A stretch of DNA of 64,000 bases. Source: Hofstenia miamia. Lineage: Eukaryota > Xenacoelomorpha > Acoela. Shown here piece by piece: positions 45,551-54,465 of this stretch. Position numbers and translations under genes: made by a program. Numbering within the stretch: position 1 is the first letter of the stretch; the number at the start of each line of letters is the position of its first letter. The stretch spans positions 1,652,502-1,716,501 of the forward strand of contig SCFE01000008.1 in the NCBI GenBank assembly GCA_004352715.1. The letters are read 5' to 3'. Under the pieces are notes generated by a model. That model had not been told where the DNA came from. It searched no databases and saw only the letters and a list, made by a program, of their open reading frames with translations.

Positions 45551-46146
45551 ATTTTAAAAATTTATCATTATTAAATTTTTTTATATAATTTTTAAATTTA
45601 GAGAATTAGTAGACAAGCAAGATTTTCTGACCGAGGATATCTTAGTAATGCAAAAAGTGAGTTCACGATCTTAGTTTTCAAATTTTTCAATTTTTCGATT
45701 TAACAAATTAAAATAAAATATGAAAACCTGAGGATGGGGACATTCTAACATAGTTTCAAAGCTCTATCTTCAATTTGAAAGTGACCTTTTCCATTTTAAG
45801 GAATACTTGGTCCAAAAGGCCTATTTTCAGTAAATAAATAGCACTACACCATGGTTAGAGGTTAGATCTAATAAATAATGAAAAAATAGGTTTTGCGGTT
45901 TAAAGATTAGAACTTAGATTTAGAGTGATCCCATAAAAGCTCATAATTATTATAGATATAATAATATATATAAAGATAGAAAGGAGACGAAACAAAATCA
46001 TAATTCGAGTGAGAGCTTCAATTTTTATGCACCATCTGTCGGATGAATTATGTTACGCCTTTGAATTGTATTCCAATGACAAAAAAGATTTTTTAATTTG
46101 TTACCAAGGTAATATATTGCTTTTAATACCAAACTGCAATGACTAA

Positions 46147-46812
46147 GGCTGGTCGTACACTTCCGGTAGGTAAAGTAAAGTAAAGTAAGAAATTCTTAAG
46201 TAAAGTAAAGTAAGGTTTCAAGTATATAATCACACAATCGGTTCTGTTCGATTTTTAAGTAAACCTTTACGGCAGTGTACGAGGTCTTCCGTAAAGTAAA
46301 GTAAATTAATTTAAACAAAAGTGATTTCAATTGATAGCCGTTGAAAATTTATTACACAAACAGGATATAAATTAAGTCATAATTACAAAGAAATTAATTA
46401 AAACAACTTGTTCTTTCAAGGGTAAACAAAACTCCATATGATATAAATTTAGTAGTATATTATTGTAGCTAATAATAAATATAAATACTTTGGTATTTCA
46501 AATAGATTTTAGTAAACCAAAATTCTTCTCCATATCGAAATTTTCCAACTAGCCAAATTATTAGTCTTAGTATATATCACATTAAGATTGTATATTTGAT
46601 TTTTTTATTAAATTACATTTTATGTGATTATTTATGAGCGTTAAACAATTGTTTTAATTTAATTACTTTACGGCAGTGTACGAGATCTTAAGTAAAGTAA
46701 AGTAAAATCTATTTACAAAATTCTCTGCTTTCTTAACTTTACTCTACGGCAATATACGACGAAATCCCATTAAGTCTACTTTACTTTACGTTACTGCAGT
46801 GTACGACTAGAG
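46147..46812. mobile_element. Cluster of GTCGTACACTGCCG / TAAAG foldback MITEs
   Basis: The outer ends match the 97-bp MITE at 22948: CTGGTCGTACACTTCCGG at 46148 and the complement CTGCAGTGTACGACTAG at 46794-46810. Between them are further internal ends (ACGGCAGTGTACGAG at 46270 and 46671) and blocks of repeated GTAAA pentamers. This looks like two or more MITEs that inserted into or next to each other. Exact boundaries are uncertain. Confidence 0.6.
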
Positions 46813-46849
46813 TAATGTATTGGGAAAATAAATTACTTACTTTTGATTT

Positions 46850-47130
46850 TATTGAGTGAATATGCTGATGCCCATTTCGAAGAAATATTTGCACTATCAA
46901 AAGAAGATAACACGACAACACTGGCCTCGAATTGCCAAAGAATTGATGCCCTAGAAGATTACTCACCATATTCAATAATGCATGTTGTATTTTGAATTGA
47001 TAAAGAAACGTATTGCTACGACAACCAAAATCTAAAATTTCTGATTTATTACATATAAGCGTATAGTACAGTGAAGGGGTTAGATACATGAAAAATAATA
47101 TTTTCTTGAATTTGAGGACTATAGAGAATC
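46850..47130. repeat. Dispersed repeat, partner of 35030-35330
   Basis: Shares GAAGAAATATTTGC, CACTGGCCTCGA, AGAATTGATGCC, CTAGAAGATTACTCA and ACGTATTGCTACG in the same order as 35030-35330. No coding motif. Confidence 0.65.
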
Positions 47131-47165
47131 TGTTTCACAACATCTTATTAGTATGTTAAAAATTT

Positions 47166-47193
47166 TAAACTTAGATTTACACCCATATATATA

Positions 47194-47231
<38 letters not shown>
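47166..47231. repeat. (TA)n microsatellite
   Basis: About 60 bases of alternating TA with one TTT interruption. It lies 200 bases upstream of the transposase exon, where the 5' exon (expected to carry a THAP domain) would be sought. Confidence 0.95.
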
Positions 47232-47233
<2 letters not shown>

Positions 47234-47437
47234 TGTTAGTTGTCTGACTGTGTACTCGCTGATGCAGAAAGCAGTTCAAACGGTTGGCTTCTTATATGTT
47301 CAATTAACAATTATTGTATGTTTGTATACATGAACATTTACTTATCCGTGCATCATTTTAAGATTTATATTTTTAGTCTGAAGTTAATGTATGCAGTAAA
47401 GCAGTTCTAACAAAACATTTTTTTTATCTGAGTTTAG

Positions 47438-47898
47438 CAGTTTTGATTCTGGGCCGTTCTCTATTTCATCAGCTAGTCAATCTGAATACTTGCCAAGTTC
47501 GTCTGATGAAACTGTTTCAAGTATTTCAAGATTTTATGAAGATTCTCGTTCTTATCTTAGGTCTGAAAACATTGCCCTATTAAATGTTTTAGCAAAGCAT
47601 TTAAGCACACCATGCATCTGTATGAGCAAGTTGAACTGCATCACTCTTGTTTTACTTAAATGCCGAAAATCATACACCAATTCAGAACTCGCAGATATTT
47701 TTGAAATATCTGAAAGTGCCGTTTCAAGAATTCAAAAAGTGTACATTTCAGAGATCGCTAATCTTTTAAAATCATGTGTGTTTTTTTCTGACCAAACAAT
47801 TGACTGCAGTCAGGTGCCATCTTTGTTTCAGTACCAATTTTCTTCAGTTAATTCAATAATTGACTGCTTTGAAATTCAGATTCAAAAACCTTCTGATA
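47438..47898 (+). pseudogene. DDE_Tnp_4 transposase, 5' copy (truncated)
   Basis: Follows a good acceptor (TTTTTTTATCTGAGTTTAG). The frame reads FDSGPFSISSASQSEYLPSS, a linker, then the HTH_Tnp_4 block VLLKCRKSYTNSELADIFEI, ESAVSRI. It continues with the DDE start: SLFQYQFSSVNSIIDCFEIQ, with the first catalytic Asp in IIDCFEI. At residue PSD the frame passes into unrelated spacer sequence through a TGAT microhomology, losing the rest. It would be the DNA-cutting transposase of the element. The THAP domain expected on an upstream exon is not found. Confidence 0.85.
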
Positions 47899-48102
47899 GT
47901 GCTAGCCTAACAATTGCTGGATTTAATAAATATATCCATCCTTGTGTGCATCTTTGAATAACCTTATATGATTTTCCATTGATGTGTACTTGGGCTTAAC
48001 TGTATTTCACCATTGAAAGGTAACCTTTGTTATTTCATAATTAAACTAAGACGATTTAACCCTTAGATATAGATGCAATTTAATGACATAATTATTGCCA
48101 AG

Positions 48103-48174
48103 TTGATTCGGTGAGATTTGAACTCACATCGTCTGTACATGTGTACAGCTGTGTTTATCTTACACTACGAATCA
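48103..48174 (-). tRNA. tRNA-like cloverleaf 1 (probably non-functional)
   Basis: Read minus, 72 nt fold as a complete cloverleaf. The 7-bp acceptor is TGATTCG/CGAATCA with discriminator A. TA links to a 4-bp D stem, GTGT/ACAC, with a 7-nt loop. The anticodon stem CTGTA/TACAG has a 6-nt loop, CACATG. A 5-nt variable region precedes the T arm, GTGAG-TTCAAAT-CTCAC, which gives a good B box. Against function: the anticodon loop is one base short and lacks T33, and the D loop lacks GG. The duplicate at 49505-49576 has two changes in the acceptor (5 of 7 pairs plus one G-U left). It may be a tRNA pseudogene, a tRNA-derived SINE head or an organelle-type tRNA. Confidence 0.4.
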
Positions 48175-48200
48175 GAGTAGATGAGGCAATGCTTAAATAG

Positions 48201-48271
48201 TGAAACAGGTTGGGATTGAACCAACGGCTTTACATTATAAAATTGATGTGATATCACTTCACTACTGTTTG
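48201..48271 (-). other. tRNA-like sequence 2 (degraded)
   Basis: It has the same arm lengths as the neighbour 26 nt away: acceptor CAAACAG/CTGTTTC (6 of 7 pairs), TA, D stem GTGA/TCAC with a 7-nt loop, and T arm GTTGG-TTCAATC-CCAAC, discriminator A. A TTTATAA anticodon-like loop is present but its stem does not pair. In the spacer copy near 49620 the T arm is mutated (AACC lost), so this one is decaying. Confidence 0.25.
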
Positions 48272-48303
48272 CTTAATAAACCAAAGCAATTTGCAGCAAC
48301 AAA

Positions 48304-48974
48304 AATTCAGAACTCGCAGATATTTTTGAAATATGTGAAACTGCCGTTTCAAGAATTCAAAAAGTGTACATTTCAGGGATCGCTAATCTTTTAAAATCAT
48401 GTGTGTTATTTCTGAACAAACAATTGACCGCAGTCACGTGCCATCTTTGTTTCAGTATCAATTTTCTTCAGTTAATTCAATAATTGACTGCTTTGAAATT
48501 GAGATTCAAAAACCTTCTGATCCTACTGCTCAAAGTTTAACATGGTCTACATATAAAGGTAGAAATACTATCAAGTTTTTGATCTCATGTACTCCAGATG
48601 GATTTATAAATTTTATCTCTGAAGGCTATGGGGGTCGTATTTCTGACATTGCGCTTTTAGAACAAAGTGGATACTTGAAAATGTTACCAACAAGATCACA
48701 TGTTTTAGCAGATCGCGGTTTCAAATCAATAGATCAGTACTTAAATCGCATTGACTGTAAGTTACATAAGCAGACCTCTGTTTTAAATAATCAAAGCCTA
48801 GGCAAATCAGAAGCAATATATAATAAACAAGTTGCTTCATGAAGAATAATTGTAGAAAGAACAATAAGACGACTTAGAGAATTTAAGTAATTGAGTTCCA
48901 ATTTACAGACACCAATTTTGTCGATTCCGTATTTAGACCATTTTTGTATTATTGCAATTGCTCTATGTAATTAA
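48304..48974 (+). pseudogene. DDE_Tnp_4 transposase, 3' copy
   Basis: It starts inside the HTH (NSELADIFEICETAVSRIQK) and runs through the whole catalytic domain. IIDCFEIEIQKPSD carries Asp 1. Then come TWSTYKGRNTIKFLISCTPD, EGYGGRISD, VLADRGFKSID (Asp 2) and IIVERTIRRLREFK (Glu). All three catalytic residues remain. It is inactivated by a one-base deletion near 48410, a TGA at 48840 (the Arg before IIVER, probably CGA to TGA) and a stop after REFK. It ends SIPYLDHFCIIAIALCN, stop at 48972. It overlaps in content with the 5' copy by about 220 bases, evidence of tandem duplication. Confidence 0.9.
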
Positions 48975-49737
48975 TTTACAAAAACGAATTTAATACTGTT
49001 CCTTGACTTATGTAGAGAGATTTTTATTGCATTATTTAATTTTGATCCCTCGGTGGTATGGTAATAACTTTTTACAAAAATCATATAGTAAATACCTTCT
49101 TAATTTTACTGCTTGCATTAGATCTACTGGTTATGTCAAGTTCTGCCGAGATTTTTAGTGTTGCAGTTGATAGTGCTAGCCTCACAACTGCTGGATTTAT
49201 TAAATATATCCATCTTTGTGTGCATCTTTGAATAACCTTATATGGTTTTTCATTGATGTGTACTTGGGCTTAACTGTATTTCACCATTGAAAGGTAACTT
49301 GTTATTTCATAATTAAATAATAATCCAAGGATTAAAATGAGAATATACGAATTCTAAGACGATTTAACCCTTCATTAAATTGAGATCTGCGTCCGTCAAA
49401 ATAAGGTGCTGTAATTTTTGCAATGTTTGAAAGATGTCAATCCAATATTTACTCTTAGATATAGATGCAATTTAATAACATAATTTTGCAATATAATTAT
49501 TGCCAAGTTGATTAAGTGAGATTTGAACTCACATCGTCTGTACATGTGTACAGCTGTGTTTATCTTACACTACGAATCAGAGTAGATGAGGCAATGCTTA
49601 AATAGTGAAACAGGTTGGGATTGAAAAACGGCTTTACATTATAAAATTGATGTGATATCACTTCACTACTGTTTGCTTAATAAACCAAAGCAATTTGCAG
49701 CAACATTGTGTTGATTTACATTATATGATAAAAACAA
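48975..49737. repeat. Convergent spacer with duplicated segment, copy 2
   Basis: Between the two convergent genes. 49170-49706 is the longer copy of 47899-48303, including the tRNA-like sequences on the minus strand. 48975-49169 is unique and probably the original 3' UTR of the transposase. Confidence 0.85.
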
Positions 49738-50352
49738 TCATTTAATTTTATTAAAAATGCCATCTTTCCAAAATACATTACCTCGGCTTAAAATCATTGT
49801 TACAAAATTTAAATCAAAATCAATCTTCACAGTTGTAACAAATCCGTCTTTTTCAAAATTCGGTGAAGCTAGACAAAATAAAGCGCTGTGTTTGTCAGCA
49901 AGAAGCATTTGTAATTGTAGCTGGGAATAATATCTTGGCCTCAATTTGTAGTTTTCGTCAAAATAGTCTTTAACACGAGTATTAGTAGAGGGGCACTTTA
50001 CAAGTACATATTCGCTTGATATGCCATCAGGAGTAGCAGCAAAATGTGATGAATATTCAAACTCAAGAAGAATTCCACAGTGAAAAATCTAAATTTCAAA
50101 GTAAATATAAGTAACAAAGTAAGGCCAACAGCGATAGAAATAATATAATGTTAAACTAAATCTCAATATCATGCGACGAGCAACTAATTGCAGAACTTCT
50201 TCCTCAAGACGTAATCCCCTCTTCATTGAGAAAGATTGAATAGTTCTACCATCATTGGTCTTGCATTTCGACGCTTCATAAAAAATGGAAGCAGTGATTC
50301 CACCAAAACGAATTTTTTCCACAGATCGCTTTCTGATGGTGCCACTGTTTTA
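49738..50352 (-). pseudogene. YqaJ-type nuclease domain, two exons
   Basis: Exon a (50352 to about 50120) follows TAAAACAG and reads RKRSVEKIRFGGITAS, then FYEASKCKTNDGRTIQS, SMKRGLRLEEEVLQLV: the R.G.ITAS...K..RG...E...L start of YqaJ/lambda-exonuclease-like proteins. Exon b (50088-49738) follows TTTAG and reads HCGILLEFEYSSHFAATPDG (motif with the active-site Asp), EYVLVKCPST, then RPRYYSQLQLQMLLADK, FCLASPNFEKDG and a C-terminal helix, ending at TAA. In relatives the PDG is followed by E-x-K (VEIKCP); here VLVKCP lacks the Glu. The family's insert between TIQS and MKRG is also missing. A nuclease accompanying an ISL2EU-like transposase; probably inactive. Confidence 0.75.
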
Positions 50353-50397
50353 ATGGGGTGGTCATCAGTATGACCAATGTACTACACATAATAAGAA

Positions 50398-50426
50398 ATT
50401 CTATTCTATTCTATTCTATATATTCT
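50398..50426. repeat. TTCTA pentamer microsatellite
   Basis: Five units of ATTCT/TTCTA followed by a degenerate unit, within an intron of the YqaJ/SWIM gene. Confidence 0.9.
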
Positions 50427-50439
50427 AACGGTAAAACGA

Positions 50440-50574
50440 TTTCCATTTTTTTGACTTAGCAAAGTTGGGAAATTCATTAGCTGAGCTCGAATTGCCAAAA
50501 TCTTTGATTAGGATTTCTATGCAAAGACTAGAGGTATTATCCCTATGAACTATTTGAAGCACGTCTGTAAAAAA
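50440..50574 (-). other. Possible middle exon of the YqaJ/SWIM gene
   Basis: Opens after a strong acceptor (CTATTTTTTTACAG) and is open for 44 codons in one frame (VLQIVHRDNTSSLCIEILIK...), ending at a weak donor-like GTTAGA. The phase does not match the phase-0 end of the upstream SWIM exon, so either an exon is missing or the gene is damaged. Not recognised as a domain. Confidence 0.35.
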
Positions 50575-50915
50575 ATAGGAGCATTGGGAGGAGTTGGTTG
50601 GTGGGCAATAGAAAAATCGGCAGCCTAAAACAATGTATATGAAAATTAAATAAAATGCTTAATCTATGTATTATCATAGTTTGCGGACAATTTCAGATGA
50701 AGATTACCCTTTTTTAATCATAAAGTCTAATTTATTATTATTTAGTCTAATATATTAATCAGGATATGCCGAAAAATAGCTGAAAAAAACATAACCGTCT
50801 TTTAGTCCGTCCTCATCCGTCTTCACTTTCGCCACAATGTATATTTAAAACTCACGGAAATATAAATATATTTGCACTTTAGAATATGTTTAATTATTGG
50901 AAACCTGAAATTTAC

Positions 50916-51291
50916 CTTGAGAAAGGAAGACTTAGTTGTCGAGAGATTGGGTACGTTCCAATAGCACTGGATATCCGTCGTTGATGGCTCCATACATCTT
51001 CGATGAAGCCACATTAAAAATGTGGCAATATGCTTGCAACCACCTTGATTGGCAATACATCCAAAACAATATGCAGCAAGAATATCCTCGTTATCCTCAT
51101 CAACGATGAGTTCACACTTACATCGTGCAGAATCAAGTTTATGTTCTGGACAGATTTCACACTTCACGGTACAAATGCTATTCTGACAAAAAACTTGCAC
51201 ACAACCAATGGCTTCATCACCATAATTTCGACGAAATGCGCGTTTCATCTTAGAATTTGATACGCCTGGTAGGTTAAATAATTCTGAATTG
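50916..51291 (-). pseudogene. SWIM-like zinc-finger exon of the YqaJ gene
   Basis: Exon with a pyrimidine-rich acceptor (GCCTTTTTTTAG) and donor CAAG|GTAAAT, 125 codons open. Reads SNSKMKRAFRRNYGDEAIGC, a KCEICPEHKLDSARCKCELI region, then AAYCFGCIANQGGCKHIATF and MWLHRRCMEPSTTDIQCYW. C..C......CKH is a SWIM-type metal site, and the CKH.+.FLMWLHRR.EEPS..+..CYW block is a hallmark of invertebrate proteins that pair this region with YqaJ. SWIM fingers usually bind nucleic acid or protein. Just upstream, ATGGACGATATAGCAGTTGC could be the start if one T of the T7 run is an error. Confidence 0.75.
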
Positions 51292-51772
51292 CTAAAAAAA
51301 GGCAGCAACTGCTATATCGTCCATCGTTGGCAAATTGAGCGAAGTTGCTTTTTGAAAATTCATTTAAGTAAAACTATAAAACTAATCATTAAAATTAAAA
51401 TTTAGCTCTAATCTTTAATATACCAAAAGCTGTTAAATTGCTACAAAAACCGCCAGTTTAAAATGAAATGTATCATATATGGTAAATAAATGGAACATTG
51501 AGTTAATATGATGATCATAGTCAAGCTACTTTAGTATTCAATGAATCAACTTTGATAACATGTAGAGCAAAGTAATAAATATTTAAATACACATGTAAGA
51601 CCAAATTTGTTTACACTGAAGTTATGTCAAACCAATGAAATTTGGGTAATGGGATTTGGAAATAAAATTCAAATTAAACAAAAACTATTAAATTTCAGGG
51701 TCTGGTACAACTTTTTTGGAATTATCACGCAAATATATACATAATAAGCTCATTTCAAAAAAAATTAAAATT

Positions 51773-52440
51773 TCATGAATATCCCCCATTACCGCATAAA
51801 GCAGATGTAACCGATTGGACAGCATCTTGTCGAAAAATTTCTTGTCTTCGATGTCTCAGATAAAAAAAAGCATCATGTGACTGAGACATGAACCCCTTCC
51901 TTTGGCAGTGATTTAAAAATTTGTTCAGTTTCATAAGAACTGACTCGTCTGATCCATAAACAACAATTCCATAGCGAATTTTACTTATAATTATAGCGTC
52001 AAAAACTTTATTTCCGTCGGACATTGGTGTACCGTTCGAAACCATATCTTTCATAACAAAAGTCAGGGATTTCAAGTACTATTAAAGCTGTGATTCTAAA
52101 CGCCATATTGACTTGAAAAAAATTCCCAATAACTTGCCTACGTCAGTTTCAGAAAATGAAATGGCATCAAAATTGCACGAACACGGTTATTTTGACAGTT
52201 GAAACCGGAAAAGCACAGTCTTAACTTGTTAATTGACAAATTGAATTAAGAGGCCCAGCTTATAATGTTTTGCACTTTTTTACTGAATTGCAATTTTTCA
52301 GTTGCGTCTAGTCACGGCTATTGTCTGGTCTCCCATACATGTTGTGTCATCAGAATATTTTGCAATAATCGAGGTCGAGGACACTTTGCGCAACAACTCA
52401 TTAGACATTGAATAAATGTTGAGCTCGCTAATAGTAAAAA
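51773..52440 (-). pseudogene. LINE reverse transcriptase C-terminal part
   Basis: Minus translation: ELNIYSMSNELL, IIAKYSDDTTCMGDQT (palm C as YSDD, both Asp kept), then after several stops LGIFFKS, LKSLTFVMKDMV, FDAIIISKIRYGIVVYGSDE and CQRKGF. These follow the order of RT palm C, thumb and tail of a jockey/RTE-like LINE. It differs from the 6.4-10.4 kb element in sequence and motif C. It starts next to a duplicated contig end at 52447. Confidence 0.75.
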
Positions 52441-52446
52441 ATATAC

Positions 52447-52680
52447 GCTGAAAACAACATCCTGTTTATAAATGTATAGAAGATAGTTCGAAATGCAAAA
52501 GTACGAAGCAGAATACTAAATCTGCGTCTCTCAGGATCTCTAAATAAGCTTATNNNNNNNNNNNNNNNNNNNNNTGAAAACAACATCCTGTGTATAAATG
52601 TATAGAAGATAGTTCGAAATGCAAAAGTACGAAGCAGAATACTAAATCTGCGTCTCTCAGGATCTCTAAATAAGCTTATC
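52447..52680. repeat. 107-bp duplicate flanking a 21-N gap
   Basis: 52447-52553 and 52575-52680 are the same sequence with one mismatch, on either side of 21 N. Most simply, the two contig ends overlap and the gap does not exist. Confidence 0.9.
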
Positions 52681-52834
52681 ATCATTTATAAAATAATTGA
52701 TTTGATTAGATAATTGAGAATGCTTAGATATAGAAATGTTAAATAAAAATCAATAAAATTACCTTTCGTTGACAGACTGGAAATTAAAAGAAATGAGTTG
52801 AAGTCACAAAGCTCATTATTTTCTTGTAAAATTT

Positions 52835-53420
52835 AAAAGCCTTAAGTTTTAGAGTTCTATAATTATATCTAAGCAATATTCTAGAAGATAGAAAATTGGA
52901 ATAGTGGTATAAAACAAATATTATTAAATATATTATAGAAAGAAGTTAATGCGTTTTTATAAATAAGGGATTTAGAAAAGTTTTGATTTCTGCATTATAT
53001 AAATTATTATCTACTATTTTATAGCCCATTTTTTGCACATTGAATTTATTCAAAAGTTATTGATTTATGTTGTATACAGATGTTTCCATAATTAAAGTGA
53101 CTTAGTATTAATGTGTTTAATGCGATACATTGCTAAGAGCCTTCCTTAATTTCAATAGCCATTTTCTAAATAGCATTAGATATTTGTTTTTAAAATTAAT
53201 TTGAAAATTTAAAATTATACCTAAATATTTAAAAGAATTAATTTGTTCAATGTATGTGTAATTAAATTTCACTTTATACTGAAAAATAGCTGTGGAATTA
53301 TAGAATTAGGTCTAATAATACAAAATTGTGTTCTAAATGCGTTTATTCTTAGTTTTAGTGAAGCAAAATATTATACAAGAACAATATAATTTTCTTTTAG
53401 AAATTCAGTGTTAAACTATC
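52835..53420 (-). pseudogene. CR1/L2-like LINE 3' part, second copy
   Basis: Nucleotide similarity by eye to 6680-7450, in the same orientation and order: TCTAAGCAATATT, ATTATTAAATAT, TTTTTATAAATAAGG, GCACATTGAATTTAT, TGTTTCCATAATTAAA, GATACATTGCTAAGAGCCTT and ACCTAAATATTTAAAAGAAT. Coding is more decayed than in the 6-kb copy; only the thumb region is covered. Confidence 0.8.
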
Positions 53421-53918
53421 CAAGCTGGAACATTTCATACAGATTTTATTCATTAACTAGTAAAAGTCTGCGTTTGGAACAAAATAAATTAAGAGGTTAT
53501 TAAGCCCATAATCGACGATAATCTGATGTATAAGATGGGCTATTGAACAGAATATTTGCTCAAAAATAGGTTTTTGAGACAATCTTATAGAAGATAATCT
53601 TTTGTCGGATTATCTTTTGAACAAGCCTATACATTTAGACTTATATTCAAACAAATTAATCATTCATTTTAAATCTATGCTTAAGTGAAGTGGAACTTGT
53701 GCAGTCAGCAGCAACCGATGGACTCATTTCTGTTTGGTAGATTATATTTGTACTTCATTTAAAAGAAAATAAATTTTTTGAATGAAATTGATTGTTTTCA
53801 AAATAACGGGAAGAGATTTGCAAGATGCGGACCTGAAACGGGCATCTGATAAGCACTGAACGGAATGGGCCCGGGACAAGTGGTTAATTATTCTATATGT
53901 GCTGCAATTGTCAAATAT

Positions 53919-54465
53919 TCAATGAATACATCCTTTAATTAATGATATTTTGTAATTTAAAGGCGTATTTGAGTTGTAGTTCAATAACAATCCTGTGTCT
54001 GTTGGTTTATAATAGATTCCAGTTTCAAATTTGTTATATTCTCTCGTTATTTGTACATTCAAAAAATGAAGATTCTTCTTAGTTTCCATCTCAATTGTAA
54101 ACTGAATATTCTTGTCAATTAAATTCAATTTTGTAAGTATGTTTTCTGATGTTTCTTCATCTTTTACTAATGCAAATATATCATCCATATAGCGTTGATA
54201 ATAAATGAAATGAATGTCTGATGTTGTAAATTTGTTCTCAATTGTAGTTAAATATATATTTGCAAGAATAGCACTCAATGTGTACACCTTGGTAGCACTT
54301 AACGATAAAATTTAATTCCATTAAAGTATTCTTTGTTGCTAAAGTTAATTGTTCATTTGTTGTGTTATACTCCAGATTGTAAATTTATGTGTTTATATTC
54401 TTAAGGAGTTCACTTGTAGCATCAAGTGTTTTTTTCAATGGTACATTTGTGTACAGACACTTAAT
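53919..54465 (-). pseudogene. Penelope-like element reverse transcriptase
   Basis: Minus blocks: VSLYTNVPLKKTLDATSELL, TKNTLMELNFIVKC, then after a frameshift LSAILANIYLTTIE, YYQRYMDDIFALVKDEE (palm C YMDD), ILTKLNLIDKNIQFTIEMET, LHFLNVQITR and GIYYKPTDTGLLLNYNS. The S.L.A.+.+..E / RY.DD.F / LN..+..I.FT.E.E / L.FLD+.+.R / YRKPT sequence of motifs is specific to Penelope-like elements, which often carry a GIY-YIG nuclease further on; none is seen here. Stops at both ends and one frameshift mark it as a 5'- and 3'-truncated copy. Confidence 0.85.

Larger units (their letters stand above)
47899..48303. repeat. Duplicated spacer segment, copy 1
   Basis: Matches 49170-49706. It lacks two internal blocks of copy 2 (about 38 and 95 bases) and one of ~13 bases, and carries the tRNA-like sequences at 48103-48271. 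It links the truncated transposase copy to the second copy. Confidence 0.9.
47438..51305. mobile_element. ISL2EU-like two-gene DNA transposon
   Basis: A plus-strand DDE_Tnp_4-type transposase (47438-48974, partly duplicated) faces a minus-strand gene with a YqaJ nuclease domain and a SWIM-like finger (49738-51291). Transposons of the ISL2EU (IS4EU) superfamily, relatives of PIF/Harbinger, are known to me to encode a THAP/DDE transposase plus a YqaJ-type nuclease, so I read the locus as one such element. I did not find the inverted ends or the 2-bp target duplication, so the limits are those of the coding remnants. The spacer was duplicated and contains tRNA-like sequences. Confidence 0.6.

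Noticed and set aside
48399-48842. Active transposase
   Set aside because: Catalytic residues are present, but the frame has a one-base deletion near 48410 and two stops.
51030-51260. Plus-strand frame opposite the SWIM exon
   Set aside because: Antisense of conserved Cys/His blocks with splice sites on the minus strand.
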